A stretch of 10,700 nucleotides of DNA from Bacteroidales bacterium (GTDB taxonomy: Bacteria > Bacteroidota > Bacteroidia > Bacteroidales > WCHB1-69): the NCBI GenBank assembly GCA_017527945.1, contig JAFXPL010000118.1, positions 1 to 10,700 on the forward strand. The letters run 5' to 3'. Under the pieces are notes generated by a model. It saw only the letters and a program-made list of their open reading frames with translations. It did no database searches and was not told where the DNA came from. Position 1 is the stretch's first letter, and the number at the start of each line of letters is the position of its first letter. A program made the position numbers and the translations under genes. Shown piece by piece: positions 6,112 through 10,700 of this stretch.

Positions 6112-9100
6112 ATGAGAAAAACTCTACTTTTCGCATTTCTTTTGGCGCTTTGCTTCGGCGTTTTCGCCCAGAAAATCAAAATCACGCAGAATTCCTACCA
6201 AAAAGTGGCAATTTCGTTCGCCGCAGACTCCCTATGGGCGGACGACGTTTCGGCTAACGGAAGCGCGTTTTCACAAGTCTTTATGCGCGGATACGGCACT
6301 TCCAACAATCCAGGGGCGCCGCAGCTGCCCGTGCTGAGCAAGCTGATGGAGGTTCCGGTGTGCGATTCCGTGATCGTGACCATCGTCAATGCGCAATACA
6401 CGGAATATGCTGCCGAGGAGCTCGGCATCGCGCACCCGCTCTATCCTTCGCAACCGAGCATGTCAAAAAGTGCCGTGGGGCAGCCTTTCGCCTACGACCA
6501 AGCGGTTTACAGCACCGACGCTTTCTATGCACTGCCGTTGGTGAGCGTGGAGCGGGCCGGCATCCGCCGCGACCTTGCCATGGCGAACGTGTTCGTCTCC
6601 CCGGTGCAGTACAACCCCGTCACGCACCGCATCCGCATCTACACCCGTATTGACGCGGAGTTCACCTTCGCCAGCCCCGACATGACGACCACCAACCGAC
6701 TGAAGAAGTACGCCTCCCCGATGTTTTCGACAGACACCGGTCTGGTAGTCAACAAGATGAAAAACGGTGCGAAAGATGAATACAAGGGTGCGCCCATCAA
6801 GTACCTGATCATCGCCAACTCAATGTTTTCCTCCAACACGAGTCTGGCCGAATTCGTGGAATGGAAGCGGCGGTTGGGTTACCTCGTGGAGGTGGCCTAC
6901 ACGAACAGCGTGGGCACCACCACCACTGCCATCAAGAACTACATCCAGAGCAAGTACAACAGCGCCACTGCCGCCGACCCTGCGCCCACCTTCCTGCTGC
7001 TGATCGGCGATGTGGCGCAGCTCCCGTCCTTCTCCAACCAGACCAGCGAGGACCATGTAACCGACCTCTACTACGCCACGCTCGCGGGCAGCGACAACAT
7101 CCCGGACTGCTACTACGGCCGGCTTTCCGCAACCAGTAACACTCAATTATCCAACCAGATAGCTAAAATTCTGACATACGAGCAATACACTATGCCCGAC
7201 CCTTCGTACCTCGGCAACGCTGTGCTGATCGCCGGCACGGACGGCAACGGCTACTCCCCCACCCATGCCGACGGGCAGATCAACTACATGTACAACAACT
7301 ACGTCAACCCCAACAGCACAACCCACAACTTCACCACCGTCTATAAACACAACTACAATTGTTCATCGCAGGCCGCCACGATCCGCAGCGAGATCAACGC
7401 CGGCGTCGGATTCGCCAACTACACCGCCCACGGCAGCTCCTCGGGCTGGGCTGACCCCGCGTTCACCACCTCCCACGTGTCGTCCATGACCAACGCCAAC
7501 AAATACGGTTTGTTAATTGGAAACTGCTGTCTGTCAGGAAAGTTCGACGACAGCGAGTGTTTCGGAGAGTCGTTGCTGCGTGCCGCCAACAAAGGGGCGA
7601 TGGGCTACATCGGTGCCTCGAACAGCAGCTACTGGAACGAGGATGTCTATTGGGCCGTCGGGGTGCGCAGCAGCATCAACGCCAGCATGTCCTACAACGC
7701 TTCCCGTTTAGGGGTGCACGACAAGCTGTTCCACACGCACGGCGAGAGCCACAGCAACTGGGTTTCCACCATCGGCGGCATCGTGCAGGGCGGTAACCTG
7801 TCAGTGCAGTCCTCCACTTCGAGCCGCAAGAAGTACTACTGGGAGATCTACCATTGCTTCGGGGACCCGTCGGTGCGCGTCTATTTGGGGATTCCCTCTG
7901 CGATGAGCGTCAGCGCAGACGCCAGTATCAGCCCGAACATCGGCACCTACACCGTACAGGCCGCGCCCTACGCCTATGTCGCGCTGAAAAAGAACACCAC
8001 CGAGTTCATCGCCGCCGGGTTCGCCAACGCCAGTGGCAGTGCGACCTTAGTTCTGCCATCCACCCTTGAGGTCGGCGACTACGAGCTGGTGGCTCTCGCG
8101 CAGAACTACATCCCTTATTTCCAGAACGTGGAGGTCATCGAAGAAAGCGGATGCATTTCACCGACCTCGCTAACCGTCGCCAACGTCACCACCACCACGG
8201 CTGACGTAACCTGGACAGGCGCGAGCGGCCGTTACAACATCGGTGTGAAAGCAGGTGCGGGCGACTGGACCACCGTAGCGACCAACATCACGGCGACCTC
8301 CCACACGCTTACGGGCCTTAGCGCAAACACCACTTATATGGTCAGGGTGCAGTCGCTGTGCGACGGGGAGACCAGCAGCTGGCGCAGCGCGTCGTTCTCC
8401 ACCCCCCTCTGCAACCCCGAGGACGTATGCAGTATCCGCTACGAGCTCAGCGACAGCTACGGCGATGGCTGGAACGGGGCCGAACTGCAGGTGACGGATG
8501 CGCAAACCAACAAGATTCTCGCCTCCTGGACGATCAGCGAAGGTTCATCGGCAACCGGGACGCTCTCCCTCTGCCACGGTCGGAGTCTCCAGCTCGCATG
8601 GATCAGCGGCAGCTATGACAGCGAATGCTCCTACGCGGTCACCGACGTGAACGGCGACGTGATACTATCCGGCAGCGGAGCGATGAGCAATGCTGTCAAC
8701 CACACCATGAGCTGCGTCACCCCGGCCTGCCCGAAGCCCACCGGTCTGTCCGTCCTGACTATCACGTCCACCAGCGCGACGTTAGGCTGGACAGGTAACA
8801 GCGGAGATACAGGCTGGCAGATCTGTCTCAACAACGATGAATCGCATCTCGTCACCGCCAACAGCAACCCCTTCACCGTGACGGGGCTCACCCCCGAGAC
8901 GGCCTACACCGCCAAGGTGCGCGCCACGTGCGGTGACGGAGAGGTCAGCTTATGGAGCAATTCTGTCGGATTCGTGCCATCCGACAAAATCACCATCGGC
9001 GACGGCACCACCACAAGCAACGCGCTGCCCTGCAACAACTACTACAAATATTCACTGACCCAACAGCTTTACACCGCCTCGGAGTTGGGCGGCGCGGGCG

Positions 9101-10700
9101 ACATCGTCAGCATCGACTTCTACAAAAACAGCACCACTGCCTGCTCCCGAGCACTGGATGTCTATATGGTCGGCACCGGCAAAAACAACTTCAGCGGGAG
9201 TACGGACTGGATTACCGTCTCTTCTGCCGACAGAGTATTCAGCGGGAGCGTGACTTTCACCGACAATGCCTGGACCACGATTACGCTTGACGTGCCGTTT
9301 GCCTACGACGGGGTACAGAATGTGGCCATCATCGTCGATGACAACACCGGCAGCTACGAGAGGAACGCCCCATTCCTGACCTTCAGTGCCACTGGCCAGG
9401 CCATCCGCATCTACAACGACAACACCAACTTTGACCCATATTCTCCGACAAGCTATTCCGGGACAGTGGAGTCGGTAAAGAATCAAATCCGCATCGGCAA
9501 GAGAGCCGCAGTCGGGTGCTCTACGCCTGAAGGTCTGACGATCAGCGACATCAGCGGCGAAAGTGCAGTTGTTGGATGGGACGACGAGGCAGAGTCCTGC
9601 AATTTGAGATACAAAGTTAACGACCAAGATGCTATGGCCACCGTCATCCTGACTGCAGGCGACGTGTGGGGCGACGGCACAGGTTACCAGATGTTGTTGG
9701 ATGCGAACGCCACCGCCTACGGGGAAATCATCCCCTCGAACGGCGGTCTGACCTCCGGCGGGGATGCCTCCGAGGCGACCTACGCCGCATTCGAGTACAA
9801 GATTCCTGTCAACGCCGACGGTTCATGCAGCACCCTGAACATCGTGTTCAACAACAGCGTCTCCATTCAGATTCCCGCCGGGGTCTATGACTGGTGCATC
9901 ACCAACCCGACCCCCGGCGACCGCATCTGGATTGCCTCCGCAAACGGGGAGGTCTCCGGACGTGCTGACAACTACACATTCGAGGCGGGAAAGGTGTATG
10001 CGTTCACCGTCTCATTGGGCGACAGCAACGACCGAGTCAACCTCACAGTCTCAGGAGAAAGCATCCCCAGTAATGAATGGACAGTGTTACAACACGTTAC
10101 GTCTCCGCACACGCTCACAGGATTGAATTGTGGCACGCCCTACATGGTGGAAGTGCAGGCAGACTGCGGGGAGAATGGCGAAAGCGAGTGGACGCAAGCC
10201 GTGGTTTTTGAGACGGAGCGGCAGGATATCCAGACGGATGTCCATGAGACGCTATGCGAGAATGAGCTGCCTTTTGTTTGGAACGGCGTGACATACAACG
10301 AATCCGGAGACTACTCGCAGACCTTTACCAATGCGGCGGGATGCGACTCCGTGGTGACGCTGCACTTGACGGTGAACTCCACGGATCTCACGGAGCTCGG
10401 GGAAACGGCCTGCGGCAGCTACGAATGGAACGGCGTGACATACGACGAATCCGGGGATTATGTGCAGACCTTCACCAATGTGGCGGGCTGCGACTCCGTG
10501 GTGACGCTGCACTTGACGGTGAACGCCACGGATCTCACGGAGCTCGTGGAAACTGCCTGCGACAGCTACGAATGGAACGGCGTGACATACAACGAATCCG
10601 GGAATTATGTGCAGACTTTCACCAACGCGGCGGGCTGCGACTCCGTGGTGACGCTGCACTTGACGGTAAACTCCACGGCTCTCACGGAGCTCGTGGAAAC
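6112..10700 (+). CDS. Large secreted gingipain-like C25 cysteine peptidase with HA2-like adhesin domain (3' end outside window)
   Basis: The frame is open from the ATG at 6112 to the window edge: 1529 codons and no stop. Residues 1-19 are a signal peptide (cleavage after FGVFA). Residues about 20-227 are the C25 propeptide, with the GAPQLPVLSKLMEVPV segment. Residues about 228-595 are the peptidase C25 domain: His440 (YTAHG) and Cys473 (NCCLSGKF) form the dyad, 33 residues apart as in RgpB of Porphyromonas gingivalis. Next come an Ig-like domain (about 597-680), FN3 (681-766), a DSYGDGWNGA beta-domain (767-868), FN3 (869-958), a YYKYSLTQQLY beta-sandwich (959-1133), an FN3 split by an HA2/DUF2436-like domain (1175-1317), and 49-residue repeats from 1375 on. 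Proteolysis plus adhesion or haem capture at the cell surface is inferred; cleavage specificity cannot be read. Type IX export is likely, but the sorting domain is not in view. Confidence 0.9.
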   Translation, partial: MRKTLLFAFLLALCFGVFAQKIKITQNSYQKVAISFAADSLWADDVSANGSAFSQVFMRGYGTSNNPGAPQLPVLSKLMEVPVCDSVIVTIVNAQYTEYAAEELGIAHPLYPSQPSMSKSAVGQPFAYDQAVYSTDAFYALPLVSVERAGIRRDLAMANVFVSPVQYNPVTHRIRIYTRIDAEFTFASPDMTTTNRLKKYASPMFSTDTGLVVNKMKNGAKDEYKGAPIKYLIIANSMFSSNTSLAEFVEWKRRLGYLVEVAYTNSVGTTTTAIKNYIQSKYNSATAADPAPTFLLLIGDVAQLPSFSNQTSEDHVTDLYYATLAGSDNIPDCYYGRLSATSNTQLSNQIAKILTYEQYTMPDPSYLGNAVLIAGTDGNGYSPTHADGQINYMYNNYVNPNSTTHNFTTVYKHNYNCSSQAATIRSEINAGVGFANYTAHGSSSGWADPAFTTSHVSSMTNANKYGLLIGNCCLSGKFDDSECFGESLLRAANKGAMGYIGASNSSYWNEDVYWAVGVRSSINASMSYNASRLGVHDKLFHTHGESHSNWVSTIGGIVQGGNLSVQSSTSSRKKYYWEIYHCFGDPSVRVYLGIPSAMSVSADASISPNIGTYTVQAAPYAYVALKKNTTEFIAAGFANASGSATLVLPSTLEVGDYELVALAQNYIPYFQNVEVIEESGCISPTSLTVANVTTTTADVTWTGASGRYNIGVKAGAGDWTTVATNITATSHTLTGLSANTTYMVRVQSLCDGETSSWRSASFSTPLCNPEDVCSIRYELSDSYGDGWNGAELQVTDAQTNKILASWTISEGSSATGTLSLCHGRSLQLAWISGSYDSECSYAVTDVNGDVILSGSGAMSNAVNHTMSCVTPACPKPTGLSVLTITSTSATLGWTGNSGDTGWQICLNNDESHLVTANSNPFTVTGLTPETAYTAKVRATCGDGEVSLWSNSVGFVPSDKITIGDGTTTSNALPCNNYYKYSLTQQLYTASELGGAGDIVSIDFYKNSTTACSRALDVYMVGTGKNNFSGSTDWITVSSADRVFSGSVTFTDNAWTTITLDVPFAYDGVQNVAIIVDDNTGSYERNAPFLTFSATGQAIRIYNDNTNFDPYSPTSYSGTVESVKNQIRIGKRAAVGCSTPEGLTISDISGESAVVGWDDEAESCNLRYKVNDQDAMATVILTAGDVWGDGTGYQMLLDANATAYGEIIPSNGGLTSGGDASEATYAAFEYKIPVNADGSCSTLNIVFNNSVSIQIPAGVYDWCITNPTPGDRIWIASANGEVSGRADNYTFEAGKVYAFTVSLGDSNDRVNLTVSGESIPSNEWTVLQHVTSPHTLTGLNCGTPYMVEVQADCGENGESEWTQAVVFETERQDIQTDVHETLCENELPFVWNGVTYNESGDYSQTFTNAAGCDSVVTLHLTVNSTDLTELGETACGSYEWNGVTYDESGDYVQTFTNVAGCDSVVTLHLTVNATDLTELVETACDSYEWNGVTYNESGNYVQTFTNAAGCDSVVTLHLTVNSTALTELVE
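9634..10062 (+). other. HA2/HbR-like (DUF2436) domain inside the C25 protein
   Basis: Residues about 1175-1317 follow the P. gingivalis HA2/haemoglobin-receptor domain of Kgp, RgpA and HagA segment by segment: a VxLxAxxxWGDxTGYQxLLDA start, a G-x-I-I/V-P segment, AxFEYxIPxNAD, IPxGVYDxCITNPxP, and FTFEAGK-like YTFEAGKxYxFT. In P. gingivalis this domain binds haem and haemoglobin. The match is from remembered sequence, not a search. FN3-like halves lie on both sides (9517-9633 and 10063-10215). Confidence 0.75.
10234..10700 (+). repeat. Tandem 147-bp (49-residue) repeats in the C25 protein tail
   Basis: Units start at 10234, 10381, 10528 and 10675 (partial). Each unit encodes the pattern C-x-SYEWNGVTY-x-ESG-x-Y-x-QTFTN-x-x-GCDSVVTLHLTVN with two cysteines. 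Units 2 and 3 differ at about 10 of 147 bases by hand alignment; unit 1 is more divergent at its start. Such CDSV repeats are common stalk modules in Bacteroidota surface proteins. The array runs past the window end, so copy number is unknown. Confidence 0.93.

Noticed and set aside
6112..6171. The C25 protein as a lipoprotein because of Cys14 in the leader
   Set aside because: The residue before the Cys is Leu, not Gly/Ala/Ser, and a normal signal peptidase I site follows at FGVFA.
9619..10033. AACGACC direct repeats near both edges of the HA2-like insert as an insertion footprint
   Set aside because: Only 7 bp, 408 bp apart, and the right copy lies inside the domain rather than at its border; likely chance from common Asn-Asp codons.
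10252..10659. A 135-codon repetitive minus-strand frame
   Set aside because: Its internal repeats are only the reverse reading of the 147-bp repeats of the C25 protein.

Overview
The window looks like chromosomal DNA of a Bacteroidota member, probably Bacteroidales. Three spacers carry the Bacteroidota -7 promoter box (TAnnTTTG), the leaders are A-rich and lack strong Shine-Dalgarno sites, and the right end encodes a gingipain-type (C25) secreted peptidase with Bacteroidota-style surface modules. The coding DNA is GC-rich and the spacers are AT-rich. No rRNA, tRNA, CRISPR array or transposase gene was seen.

Left part (1-3951): a secreted FKBP-type prolyl isomerase on the minus strand faces away from a tightly packed plus-strand operon, mtaB - M16 zinc peptidase - recR. 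The two units are driven by back-to-back promoters whose -7 boxes form a perfect 11-bp inverted repeat. The three operon genes overlap each other (19 nt and 4 nt), which suggests translational coupling of tRNA modification, proteolysis and recombinational repair functions. No metabolic link between them is apparent.

Middle part (3946-5758): two minus-strand genes, a sugar-nucleotidyltransferase-like protein and a short-chain dehydrogenase. Their borders are full of short tandem repeats: AATTCAT x3 across the recR/nucleotidyltransferase 3' ends, GGGTTAGT-like units against the nucleotidyltransferase start, GTTCAAR-like heptads against the dehydrogenase stop, and TTAGGAAGA x6.7 upstream of the dehydrogenase.

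Spacer 5759-6111: the 9-bp tandem repeat, an imperfect hairpin, a 101-bp MITE-like inverted-repeat unit, a 12-bp palindrome and the promoter of the next gene.

Right part (6112-10700, open at the window edge): at least 1529 residues of a very large secreted gingipain-like cysteine peptidase. In order it shows a signal peptide, C25 propeptide, catalytic domain with a His440/Cys473 dyad, an Ig-like domain, FN3 and beta-sandwich modules, an HA2/HbR-like (DUF2436) haem/haemoglobin-binding-type domain that appears nested inside an FN3 domain, and a tail of nearly identical 49-residue repeats that runs out of the window. This is the most interesting locus here: a candidate cell-surface protease-adhesin, probably exported by the type IX secretion system. 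The deciding C-terminal sorting domain would lie beyond the window.
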